This document shows, in pieces, positions 22,276 through 33,051 of a DNA stretch of 64,000 nt. Numbering within the stretch: the first letter of the stretch is position 1; each line of letters begins with the position of its first letter. The position numbers were made by a program, and so were the translations under genes. This DNA is from Takakia lepidozioides (Eukaryota; Streptophyta; Takakiopsida; Takakiales; Takakiaceae). The notes below the pieces were generated by a model. It saw only the letters and a program-made list of their open reading frames with translations, searched no databases and had not been told where the DNA came from. The DNA lies in the NCBI GenBank assembly GCA_030704615.1, contig CM060733.1:6882001-6946000 (forward strand), read 5' to 3'.

Positions 22276-24600
22276 GGCCTAGGTTTGTACATCCCAATGC
22301 CAACTATACCAATCACCATTTGATTTGTTGAAAACCACATGGTTTGGCATTCAGTCAAAGCAAGAAGTACTTTTGTTATTTGGAGCAGGCCTAAGTTTTG
22401 TTTCTTGAAGAGCCTTCTTGCAGCCGTGCCTTTTGGGTTCACTTTGTTGATAGCAGGGACTACGGATTCAGTTGCATGGACGAACCTTAAGACCTTATAT
22501 CTTGAGTGGGTCCAAGCTGGGCACAAGCTTTTGCTCTTTATGTTCTCGTGGACAAATACATGACAAATCCAGGTGGAAACGTGGAAACGTGGAGACGCTG
22601 CCTTGGCGGACACATAAGCGATGACGTGTCGGTTTTATTTATAATTGATTTCCTTTTTTTCATTTTATATTTTCTGACAAATCCCATTTTGAAAGTACGG
22701 AAGTGGCTGGGACACTCACACGTACCGGAGCAGAAAGCATGCCCATGATTAGAGTTAGTATTTGTCTGCTTTCTGGGAAGCCTAATCCTGTTCCCCTATG
22801 GAGCTCCCTCACTGTAACCGTGGTTCTTGACGGCTCCCTTGTAGTTGCTTAGAACAGGAGATCCTGCAATCAGAATTAGGTGCTGTGGAAAGAAAACTCG
22901 AAATTCCTTCATCAAGCCAAACACCTAGTAACCATTGTTTTATTCTACATGTAAACAATGTCAAATGAGACAGGTCAAAATCTTGCTCTGCCACAAAAAG
23001 CTTAGTGCAAACTTCAATAGCAGGAATAACCCTAGTTTAACACCACTTTCAGAAACAAGCTCACCTCCAATGACCACTACTGTAGCTACTCTGAAAGAAA
23101 AAGCACCAACAAACTATGCGATATCAGAGATCTCAGCCCCTCTATCTCTACAAAGAAGACCCAACTATTGGCTGAGAAGATAACCAAAACTGCTACCAAG
23201 CAGCTGTGAGAGTCCAGGCCATCAGAAAGCCAGAGTTTTCCTCTTTCCTCTCACAGCAGAGTACTACTTAGGACAAGGGTACCTCGGCAAATAAGAGGGA
23301 ATCTACCACTGTTGGCCGGGTACCATGTTTTGAGCCCTCTTCTGGTCCCGGTTATGGCCTACTCCTTGAAAAAAGTGGATGGCCGGGGCAAGGTATAACA
23401 ATAGGTTTGAAAAACATCTCGGTTACAGGTTCTAATTAAACACATGAATTTTTTCTTGTCCGGTTCTCAATCTACCAGTTATGCCATCTTAAAAATTGCC
23501 AGTTCCATGGTACCGGTTATGGGATTCATCCATTTTTATATTTTTACTTTTTTCTAGCATTTTTGTGTATGTGTGTAAAACTACACAAGAGGGCTATGGC
23601 ATGGTGGTAAGCCACTCATGTATTGGACTGTGGGTCTCGGGTTCAAAAGTTCAACCCCTACCTTCAGGCTGCCCCTGTAATACTAACCATTGTTTTAGCC
23701 AAATGCTCAACTAATTTTATTTTTTTTATTTGGGCATTCTCAATGTTGTGCACCTAATCTCCCCAACCATTGTAAGCGTATTGTTACTAGTAAGACATAA
23801 TCAGGATATGTCCATATGCAATAATCTTAACTGCCATCACCAACCCCTATACTTGTATTATCTAGAACCGCCTCTACGCCATGCACATTTGCTCCGGATC
23901 CTGCTCCGGGTATAACACCCTTACAATCCCGATGCCGGTTCTCTAGCCGGTTAGGAAGCTAGATGGCTTTTGCGGGTTCCCTTCCATAGCCGGTTCCTCT
24001 TGGGGCTGCACTTTTTGGGTATGCATATGTGCATAACCGGCAAATAATGCCATACCCGGCCAACACTGGAATCTACCTCAGAGGAGTCACCAACTCTAAT
24101 TCATCCTTCAGAATTGAATACTTTCATCCACCAGGGAACATAACACACCTTCAATCCAAGAAAACACTACCCCTGGGCTTTAGAGCCCAAGCACCCAGTT
24201 TAAATAGCACAAATCCTAATCTAATCAGATGCCAGGTGGCACAGTTTTAATGATTGTTCAGATCCCAGTCCGGCTATGCCTGCCACCTCAACAAGGTAAT
24301 CTTAAGCCTAGTTCCAGTCTTAAAACTAGCTCTTATAAATAAGACAAACCATAAGCTTACCTCATAACTCCGTCCAGCAGGGTCTTCATCCTTTCCTGTC
24401 TGTTCATCCATACTGGGGAATAAAAGTATAGGAGGAATCTCTGCTAGAGCCTTCTTCTGCCTCAACCTTACGTTGAGGCAAAAAAATTCTAAAATGTAAA
24501 TTGGAACCTGAACCATCTTCACCCAATAGTAATTGTTTTGTTTTCGGGAATTTTGAAGGTAAAGGAAATAGTTACAATGGGAGCGACCAATAGGGAGCCG
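22276..24600. other. Unassigned intergenic stretch
   Basis: Short ORFs on both strands with no recognised domain. Repeated CCGG/GGTTCC/CCGGTTATG words between 23300 and 24060 suggest an old repeat. No gene is supported. Confidence 0.35.
23590..23690 (+). mobile_element. tRNA-derived SINE-like unit
   Basis: A polymerase III type A box (TGGCATGGTGGTAAGCC) and, about 35 bp on, a B-box-like GGGTTCAAAAGTTCAACCCC lie in tRNA-like spacing, but the stems do not form a tRNA. Followed by T-rich DNA. Probably a SINE relic. Confidence 0.4.
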
Positions 24601-24629
24601 GGTAATGATGAATCCTGGGCAGTTCTGAT

Positions 24630-24905
24630 TTTGTAATAATCTGAGTTTATCAATAAAACACGTTGTTCGATTTTTTTTTTTCATAACATCCGGTTCCGGG
24701 GTTCTCTGGCCGCTGAGTCCAAACTCAGACACTGACCAAATTTCAGGCAGATCAGACAAACATTGCACTGCATGTTTTTTTCCTTTTATAAAACACTAAA
24801 ATAAAATATAGGGGGTGCATGTTAAGCATGTCCTTTATATTTAATTTGAGACTTTTGAGTAACGAAAAAAGATTTCCGTTTTTGGCAAGTTGTTTGGATT
24901 ACCAT
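24630..24905 (+). repeat. Dispersed repeat, copy b
   Basis: Second copy of the block at 22010-22275, same orientation, with an extra AAAACACTAAAATAAAATAT segment in the middle. Confidence 0.65.
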
Positions 24906-24981
24906 TGCCATTGCTAGCCCTAAGACCTGTTCATTTTTGCCACTTCAAATAGTTATTTGATAAACCCTCAAAAAATGTGAT

Positions 24982-25600
24982 ACGGTCCTTGGACCGTTTA
25001 GGCATTTTTGCACCTAATAATTATTTCAATCAATCGGACTGCTTAGGCATGTTTCTCATCATTTCTCACATTAGGCATCTTCATGCTATAAGTTTTTAGA
25101 ATTAGGCACATGAGAAGAGAAAACATTTATTATACGGACATGATTGTCTTTGGGTTGAACAATGTGGTTTTGTATGGGCTTTTGAGCACACTTTCCAAGG
25201 AGAATCTATGCGACCAAATTTTGTAACCAATTTGTTTATAGTGAATGATGAGTTGGTGGACAGGGTGCTCAAGTCACTCCCTGATATCTACCTTGACCTT
25301 AGTGTAGAGGAAACTATGTGTAGATGTCTTGCTAAACTGCACATTGAAAATGAGGAAATCCCTCATCTCAATGTGGTGGACGAGGTAGATGGAGAGATCA
25401 TGATGATTAGCGAGGAGGATGAATATGATGACATTATTGAGTCCATGCAAGGGGCCTTCGAAGTTACATAGAGCTCTTGCAAATAGATTGCGATTTGTAG
25501 GAAGTTATTTTTGCACGCATATATTTGTATTGATTTTTGTTCAATGAAATATTCATCTTATTAGAAACAACATGAGACGAGGATGTCCCTCTTCTGTTAT
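24982..25600 (+). mobile_element. Deleted relative of the element at 13857-15237
   Basis: The left part (GGTCCTTGGACCGTTTAGGCA and the ATTAGGCA words) and the right part (CATATATTTGTATTGATTTTTG, then TCTTATTAGAAACAACATGAGA) match the element at 13857-15237. The interior differs and holds an 87-aa acidic ORF (25208-25471) with no recognised domain; it may be captured or unrelated sequence. The right inverted end was not found. Confidence 0.45.
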
Positions 25601-25639
25601 ATAAAAAAAATTTGAAAAAGAGAAATAGTTAGAGGAAAA

Positions 25640-25775
25640 AATAACCTCTTTTAGAGTAACACCGCCCAAGGGAAGGGGAAGAAGAACATACCACACCCCT
25701 CGGGAATTGACCCCAGAGTCCTCTGGGTGGCTCAGGGCACTATCCAACTGAGCTACCGACTGTTGGTGTTCCAAC
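25640..25775 (-). mobile_element. tRNA-derived SINE-like unit
   Basis: On the minus strand an A box (GGTAGCTCAGTTGGATAGTG) is followed by a B box (GGGGTCAATTCCCG) at tRNA-like spacing. The anticodon arm does not pair well, so it is not called as a tRNA gene. It lies about 200 bp past the 3' end of peptide gene 3, which sits on the same strand. Confidence 0.45.
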
Positions 25776-25979
25776 TTTGAAACACTACAAGGGGTGTAAG
25801 CTTCATCAACTCAACTACTTCCAAGTTACTCTTGGGACGCCCCCTAGGCTATGTGGGGCACCTTGTAAAATCTACCATGGTATAAAACGGCGCACCGTTA
25901 GATCTTCTACCATTGTTAAATGAACGGTCACAGGCCTTCCCGACATTGTTTGTTTAGTCCAGAAGACCACACTTGCTCG

Positions 25980-27215
25980 TCAATTATGACCACCAAGCGT
26001 ATGTTGAGAGTTCCGGGGGCCAGATGGTACTGGTGGTGCCTGGAGGCGACGAGAGTTTGCGTGAACGTGTTTGAGCTCCTGCAATCGAACACAAACTTGC
26101 ATTACATTCAAGAGATTGGTCTTTGTATGCCGTTAATTGCATTTGACAAGAGTATGGAAGGATGTGGAGTGCAAGTACATGTCGTCTAGCTGATCTACAG
26201 ATGCGGGAATATGTTAAGCTGTCTAGTGCTATCACCATAGGGTATGTAGATACGGCCATGATGGCTGAAATAAAGTGTAAACTGGAAGCTGATCAGCCAC
26301 AGTCCTGACTTGGATTTGGTGATTACATATTCATGATTTCACCAGAAAACTTCAACTTTGACTTCGAGAACAATTTACTTACATATCTGAGATGTCCCAC
26401 TCGTATGGATGGATTCCGAATTACCTGCTAGTGGGGGGAGACAAGACAAGCTAGCATTCGCCAGGGGAGGGCAGCTACTTCTTCAGAGAAAACATCATGT
26501 AACGAGCATGACATTCACCCGATGCTGCTCGAGGGCCCTATGAATTTATGCGTGAGAGCAGTGCTGTATCATGGAAAGGCAGAGACGATATTATATCTAA
26601 ATAGAATATTGTACCTGCAAATCGAGTAAGGAGTCCGGTGTCCCGTTGAGACCAATCAAATCATGCTCCCGGACTTTGGATGATGCCAGAACTGCAGGAG
26701 AAACAGTTACGGCGCCATTAGCTCACTAGTTACAGACTGCAGGTAAATTTTAATCGGTGATTGCTGCAGCATTCCTAGCTGGACTTATACACAAATTGAC
26801 GCATGCATCAGATGAATTCATATTTATTGAAGTCATATTGTGCTACGAATTCTCGAGAGCTGTGATATAAGCAGCGGAGTTGTTCCAACCACGATTACGA
26901 TGCTCTAACGATAAGCTCTTACAAAGTCGATATTTCGTCTAATGTAGTACTAGTTCCTGAGGTGGACACTTAGAATGTGGTAGCATGCAGTCCGCAGTGG
27001 TAAAATTTGTCGTTATGATGGTAAAAGAGTAGAAATTCAGATGCACACTATGTACCTCTGGAGTCAATGTGCAGAAGATGGCGCGAGCGTGTGCTTGCAC
27101 CAGAGACAAAGAGGACCTGCAGGCTACCAGTTATCACCAGTAGCTGGAGCAGCAGCACTTTTTGGAGGGTATAAGATTCAATGGGATGGTGCTTATGTCC
27201 CTTCTGGGCGGCCAT
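25980..27215 (-). CDS. Putative secreted peptide precursor, paralogue 3
   Basis: Exons 27215-27056, 26691-26615 and 26078-25980 (stop included) join in frame to 111 aa. The start MAAQKGHKHH is followed by VLLLQLLVITGSLQVLFVSG, a likely signal peptide, then a basic RSRHLLHIDSRG. Exon 2 encodes LASSKVREHDLIGLNGTPDS and LLDLQ. Exon 3 encodes ELKHVHANSRRLQAPPVPSG, then PRNSQHTLGGHN. The SRR-LQAPPVPSGP core and C-terminal HN recall secreted plant signalling peptides (IDA, CLE and PIP classes end in HN or GH and have an SGP core). This is resemblance by eye, not a family assignment. The exon pattern is identical to paralogue 1. It is inverted relative to the other two. Confidence 0.58.
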
Positions 27216-27303
27216 GTAGCCGGCTGTCGACCCTCGGGCCCTACAGAGTTTGTTTGGCTCATGCAACTCTCTGCAAAACAACGTTTGTATGTAGGTCTAG
27301 TCC

Positions 27304-27305
<2 letters not shown>

Positions 27306-27352
<47 letters not shown>
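27306..27352 (-). repeat. (GA)23 microsatellite in 5' region of peptide gene 3
   Basis: A perfect CT run on the + strand, so GA on the coding strand, ending 91 bp before the ATG, the same position and strand sense as in paralogues 1 and 2. Confidence 0.9.
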
Positions 27353-27355
<3 letters not shown>

Positions 27356-27479
27356 GAATGCGTGATTCACCTGGGGTGGTAAGTTAATATGACACAAGCA
27401 CAAAACACTAGAGCCCGAGGCTCTAAAACTATCATGCTCTCCAAGGAACACGTCTGAGTCAACGCGTTGCGCTGGTCCC

Positions 27480-27910
27480 ACTGATTCTTCTGTCAAGGCA
27501 CGGGCATAGGGTCTTTCATTTCAATCCCTTGGAATCGGGATGAGGACTTGGGAGAGCGCAATCTAAGCTACAAGAGACTTTGACAATATTCCACCCTGTC
27601 CGAGAGTAGCAGTGCGAATTTAACCCCGGAAAGATTTTCAAAGGACAAATTAAGAAAATTCGCTGGCATAAGAAAAACGTTGTCTCTTGTATGCATGTGT
27701 AAACTGGGCTCGCCCACCATTTGGTATCTATTGCTTCACAAACTGATGCTGCTTTCTAGTTTTGTGAAATCATGCCGAGGGTTGAATATATTCACGCGCA
27801 AGTTTCAGGTGTGGAGATTGGACTTTCCCTTCAAGTCCTCATTGACTCGAAATGTCCGTGCATTGACAGACGAGTCGGTGGGACCAGGCCTTGATGCATT
27901 GACCAGCAGC
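27480..27910. repeat. Duplicated upstream blocks of the peptide genes, mixed orientation
   Basis: 27500-27640 is the reverse complement of 20185-20310 (CTTGTAGCTTAGATTGCGCT and CCCGATTCCAAGGGATTGGA), as expected for the promoter of the inverted paralogue 3. 27705-27910, however, matches 15790-16030 upstream of paralogue 1 in direct orientation (TTCTAGTTTTGTGAAATCAT and CCGAGGGTTG). So part of the 5' region was inverted again after duplication. Confidence 0.6.
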
Positions 27911-28159
27911 GCCAATTTCAGACGCGGCAACTCCACAATGCCGCGGCCTGCGGTTTCGGGGCTCTTCGCGCGTCCCCAGCAGCACCACCCCAACTCGGCC
28001 GAGTGTCGGTCGTCTCGCAAATCCGCTCTTCAAGCAGGGCATCTACAACTCCGTTGCAGCCCCCCCAAGTCTCACACGGCGCTATCTGGATCTTTGAGTA
28101 TGGTCTCGTGATGGAATGGGAGCATCTTATCGTCTCTGCAGCCACTTATGGCACGCCGG

Positions 28160-29215
28160 GTCGTTGCTACTGCACACACCAGGGCGCCTCCTCCAACTAC
28201 AACCAATGTGGGAGGAACCACAACAAGACCTCGCGGCACCAAAGGGAAGCACTTCCAGGATAACAAAGAAAAGGCTCTTTCCTAGCGATCTCTCAAGATC
28301 CATGCACAGGAAATGGGCAAAAGAGTGTCACTTTCTGGGAGAGGGTGGGTCTCGGCGCATTACAATGAGCACCATCCAGCAGGGTGTGGCTATAGACATG
28401 CCAGATCCTTGGAGACGAAGTGGGGAAACATCAAGCATGATGTGTCCAAGTTCGCAGGTGTTTATTAGCAGGTGATAAGCGTGAAGGAATTGGGAACCGG
28501 TCACAACGATAATCTCCAACGTGCGCTTGAGCTCTACCAACTCAACTCAAGAACCCTACCAAGCTGGAATTCCTATACCTTCATTGCGGCTTGTATTACG
28601 TGGCGTTCCTCGATGGACAGAAGGGCCACAAGATCTTAGCAAACCAACCCCAGCGTTAAGCGAAAGTCTTCAATGATAAGCAAGTCCCCAGCTGTCCCAG
28701 CGGTTAGAGATGCTTCAATCGCGATTGACGTTATAACCCCTACCCCAACTTCAACAGAGAGCGATATGGAAGATGGGCATGAGGGTGGCTTGCCGGCACC
28801 TACCTGCATGGCCAGGCCAATTGGATCGAGAGAGCGGCTAAGGACCAGTTGGGGATAGCTCGGTCGAGAGAGAGCTCACCTAGGGCGCAAGCAGATGCTA
28901 TCGAAGGTCTCACTAGAGAAAGCTAAAATGATGTCGGATCAATCAGCATTGCAATTGATTTCCATGCCACTGCCGCATCGGGGAGGACGCTCGTGAGTAC
29001 CTATTGTTGAGAAGGCGTGAGGAGCTCAATAAGATTCGCCGACGGATTGCGGAGGAGGAAGCTGCAACAGCTTCTGCGGGGCAAAGAAGCAGCTACGCCA
29101 ACCAAGTCCGTGCCAATTCCACCCCGGCCGGCCAAGTTGCTTGCACCTAATCAAACCTCAGCACCTGTTCCATACATGGAGCACCTAGATGACATTGAAG
29201 ACGATGGAGGATGAC
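28160..29215 (+). pseudogene. PIF/Harbinger ORF1-like Myb/trihelix protein, decayed
   Basis: Reading across frames gives the pattern of the plant Myb/SANT-like proteins encoded next to Pong-type Harbinger transposases, related to the NAM-associated C-terminal domain: PRGTKGKHFQDNKEKALS, then HYNEHHPAGCG, RSLETKWGNIKHDVSKFAG, NDNLQRALELY and, near 28980-29060, the closing REELKKIRRRIAEEEA-like segment. In-frame stops (for example TAG near 28285) and frame changes break it. The likely partner, transposase ORF2, lies at 33052-34355 on the other strand. Confidence 0.6.
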
Positions 29216-29369
29216 TACCACGTAACGTGTTTAGGTGATCTGAGATTGGGTACAACTTGAATGCCAATTCAAGGATTGATGTGTATTGTTTCGTGCACAA
29301 AGGCTGCACCTAAGTAATGATGAATAAAATCAATTCGTGTTTGATTGTAGCGTAATATGGAGAGCAGTG

Positions 29370-32065
29370 TTCAAGCACAATATGATTGGCAAGTGCATCA
29401 TGCATCAAGCATGTAGGTACCTTGAAACTGGCAAAACTGGCAAAATCACTAACGGGGGAAATCCAAAACCACAAAAAAAAATCAGATGCCTAAGAGGCAT
29501 TGTCAGGTGAATCATAGCCCTTTCTAGCATTCCAAATTTCCATCACGTTCTTGAATTGGCCAAGTGTAGCCTCCCATCAAGGTGCCCAAGCATGTGGTTA
29601 CCTTGAAACTGGCAAAACTGATAATGTCACTGAAGGGGGCCATCCAAAACTAGAGAAAAACATCCGATGCCTCGTAGGGTGAATCCTACACCATGCTAGC
29701 ATTCCAAATTGCCATCCCGCATCAGAATTGGCCAAGTCTAGCCCCCCATGAAAGTGTTCAAGCATGTAGGTACCTTGAAACCGGCAAAACTAACAGAGTC
29801 ACTAAAGGGGACCATCCAAAACTACTAAAAAAAAACACATGCCTAAGAGGCAATGTCAGGTGAATCCAAGCCCTTGCTAGCATTCCAAATTGTCATTATT
29901 CACTTGAATTGGCCAAGTGTAGCCTCCCATCAAGGTGCCCAAGCATGTAGGTACCTTGAAACTGGCAAAACTGCCTCAGAGTCATTGAAGGGGGCCATCC
30001 AACACTATAAACAAAAATCAGATGCCTAAGAGGCATTGTCAGGTGAATCATAGCCCTTTCTAGAATTCCAAATTTCCATCATGCACTTGAATTGGCCAAG
30101 TGTAGCCTCCCATCAAGGCGCCCAAGCATGTAGTTACCTTTAAACTGGCAAACCTGCCTCAGAGTCACTGAAGGGGGCCATCCAAAACTAGAAAACAAAA
30201 TCCGATTACTAAGAGGCATTATCAGGTGAATCATAGCCCTTTCTAGCATTCCATATTTCCACCATGCACTTGAATTGGCCAAGTGTAGCCTCCAATCAAG
30301 GTGCCCAAGCATGTAGTTACCTTGAAACTGGCAAAACTGACAATGTCAATGAATGGGGCCATCCAAAACTAAAGAAAAACATCCGATGCCTACGAGGCAC
30401 TATCAAGTGCATCCTACACCATGCTAGTATTCGAAATTGCCATCCCACATCTGAATTGGCCAAGTCTAGCCCCCCATGAAAGTGTTCAAGCATGTAGGTA
30501 CCTTGAAACTGGCAAAACTGCCAGAGTCACTAAAAGGGACCATCTAAAACTACTAAGAAAAAACAGATGCCTAAGAGGCATTGTCAAGTGAATCGAAGCC
30601 CTTTCTAGCACTCCAAATTTCCATCATGCACTTGAATTGGCCAAGTGTAGCCTCCCATCAAGGTGCCCAAGCATGTAGGTACCTTGAAACTGGCAAAACT
30701 GCCTCAGAGTCATTGAAGGGGGCCATCCAACACTATAAACAAAAATCAGATGCCTAAGAGGCATTTTCAGGTGAATCATAGCCCTTTCTAGAATTCCAAA
30801 TTTCCATCATGCACTAGAATTGGCCAAGTGTAGCCTCCCATCAAGGCGCCCAAGCATGTAGTTACCTTGAAACTGGCAAACCTGCCTCAGAGTCACTGAA
30901 GGGGGCCATCCAAAACTAGAAAACAAAATCCGATTACTAAGAGGCATTATCAGGTGAATCATAGCCCTTTCTAGCATTCCATATTTCCACCATGCACTTG
31001 AATTGGCCAAGTGTAGCCTCCCATCAAGGTGCCCAAGCATGTAGTTACCTTGAAACTGGCAAAACTGACAATGTCAATGAAGGGGGCCATCCAAAACTAA
31101 AGAAAAACATCCGATGCCTACGAGGCACTATCAAGTGCATCCTACACCATGCTAGCATTCCAAATTGCCATCCCGCATCAGAATTGGCCAAGTCTAGCCC
31201 CCCATGAAAGTGTTCAAGCATGTAGGTACCTTGAAACCGGCAAAACTAACAGAGTCACTAAAAGGGACCATCCAAAACTACTAAAAAAAAACACATGCCT
31301 AAGAGGCAATGTCAGGTGAATCCAAGCCCTTGCTAGCATTCCAAATTGTCATTATTCACTTGAATTGGCCAAGTGTAGCCTCCCATCAAGGTGCCCAAGC
31401 ATGTAGGTACCTTGAAACTGGCAAAACTGCCTCAGAGTCATTGAAGGGGGCCATCCAACACTATAAACAAAAATCAGATGCCTAAGAGGCATTGTCAGGT
31501 GAATCATAGCCCTTTCTAGAATTCCAAATTTCCATCATGCGGCCAAGTGTAGCCTCCCATCAAGGCGCCCAAGCATGTAGTTACCTTGAAACTGGCAAAC
31601 CTGCCTCAGAGTCACTGAAGGGGGCCATCCAAAACTAGAAAACAAAATCCGATTACTAAGAGGCATTATCAGGTGAATCATAGCCCTTTCTAGCATTCCA
31701 TATTTCCACCATGCACTTGAATTGGCCAAGTGTAGCCTCCCATCAAGGTGCCCAAGCATGTGGTTACCTTGAAACTGGCAAAACTGACAATGTCAATGAA
31801 GGGGGCCATCCAAAACTAAAGAAAAACATCCAATGCCTACGAGGCACTATCAAGTGCATCCTACACCATGCTAGAATTCAAAATTGCCATCCCACATCAG
31901 AATTGGCCAAGTCTAGCCCCCCATGAAAGTGTTCAAGCATGTAGGTACCTTGAAACTGGCAAAACTGACAATGTCACTGAACGGGGCCATCCAAAACTAC
32001 TAAAAAAAACAGATGCCTAAGAGGCATTGTCAGGTGAATCAAAGCCTTGTTAGCATTCCAAATTG
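29370..32065 (+). repeat. Satellite array, about 182-bp monomer, 728-bp four-monomer higher-order repeat
   Basis: The anchor TTGGCCAAGT recurs at about 29558, 29730, 29911, 30094, 30277, 30458, 30639, 30822, 31005, 31186, 31367, 31541, 31724 and 31905, a step of 171-184 bp. Four monomer types differ by fixed variants (for example CATCAAGGTGCCC, CATCAAGGCGCCC, CATGAAAGTGTTC) and recur in the same order every 728 bp, so the whole four-unit block was amplified. Small deletions occur near 31535. Short ORFs inside recur with the 728-bp step and are by-products of the repeat. Confidence 0.9.
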
Positions 32066-32079
32066 GGCTATTATTCCCT

Positions 32080-33005
32080 AGAAAGGGCTATTATTCACCT
32101 GACCATGCCTCTTAGTAATCTGATTTTTTTTTGTAGTTTTGGATGGCCCCCTTCAATGACTCTGTCAGTTTTGCCAGTTTCGGCCAATTCAAGTGAATGA
32201 TGGCAATTTTGAATGCTAGAAAGGGCTATGATTTCATTCACCATTCCTATTAGGCATCTGATTTTTGTTTGTAGTTTTGGATGGCCCCTTTAATGACCCT
32301 GTCAGTTTTGCGAGTTCAAGGTAACCACATGCTTGGGCACCCTGATGGGAGGCCAAACTTGGCCAACTCAAGAGCACGATGGAAATTTGGAATTCTAGAA
32401 AGGGCTATGATTCACCTACAATTCTTCTTAGTAATCTGATTTTTTTTTCTAGTTTTGGATGGCCCCCTTCTGTGACTCTGAGGCAGTTTTGCCAGTTTCA
32501 AGGTACCTGCATGCTTGAACACTTTCATGGGGGGCTAGACTTGGCCAATTCTGATGTGGGATAAAAATTTGGAATGCTAGAATGGTGTAGGATTCACCTT
32601 AAAATGCCTCTTAGGCATCTGATTTTTGTTTATAGTTTTGGATGGCCCCCTTCAATAACATTGTCAATTTTGCCAGTTTCAAGGTAACCACATGCTTGGG
32701 CACCTTGATGGGAGGCTACACTTGGCCAATTCAAGAACACGATGGCAATTTGGAATTCTAGAAAGGGCTATGATTCACCTGAAAATGCCTCTTAGTAAAC
32801 TGATTTTTGTTTCTAGTTTTGGATGGCCCCCTTCAGTGACTCTGCCAGTTTTGCCAGTTTCAAGGTACCTACATGCTTGAACACTTTCATGGGGGGCTAG
32901 ACTTGGCCAATTCTGATGTGGGATGGCAATTTGGAATACTAGAATGGTGTAGGATGCACCTTTAAATGCCTCTTAGGCCTCTGGTTTTTTTATGCGTTTT
33001 GGATG
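32080..33005 (-). repeat. Same satellite family in inverted orientation
   Basis: After a short junction at about 32060-32090 (where GGGCTATTATTC appears twice) the monomers continue as reverse complements (CTTGGCCAATTC...TTTTGGATGGCCCC...GCCAGTTTCAAGGT), about five units. Together with the + array this makes an inverted repeat of roughly 0.9 kb per arm with almost no spacer. Confidence 0.88.
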
Positions 33006-33051
33006 GCCCTTTTCAACGTACCTTTGGACTTGAAGACCTTGTGGTCATGGG

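Noticed and set aside
22266-22613. 115-aa minus ORF and overlapping plus ORFs
   Set aside because: No recognised domain on either strand; lies between two copies of a dispersed repeat and is probably repeat-derived.
25690-25775. tRNA gene on the minus strand
   Set aside because: A and B boxes are present but the anticodon and acceptor stems do not pair, so it is listed as SINE-like.
30079-31926. Recurring 71-78 aa ORFs on both strands with 728-bp spacing
   Set aside because: They are by-products of the satellite repeat; both strands are open at the same place and the spacing equals the higher-order period.
29370-33005. Regularly spaced repeats resembling a CRISPR array
   Set aside because: The whole 182-bp unit is repeated with no unique spacers, and the genome is a plant's.
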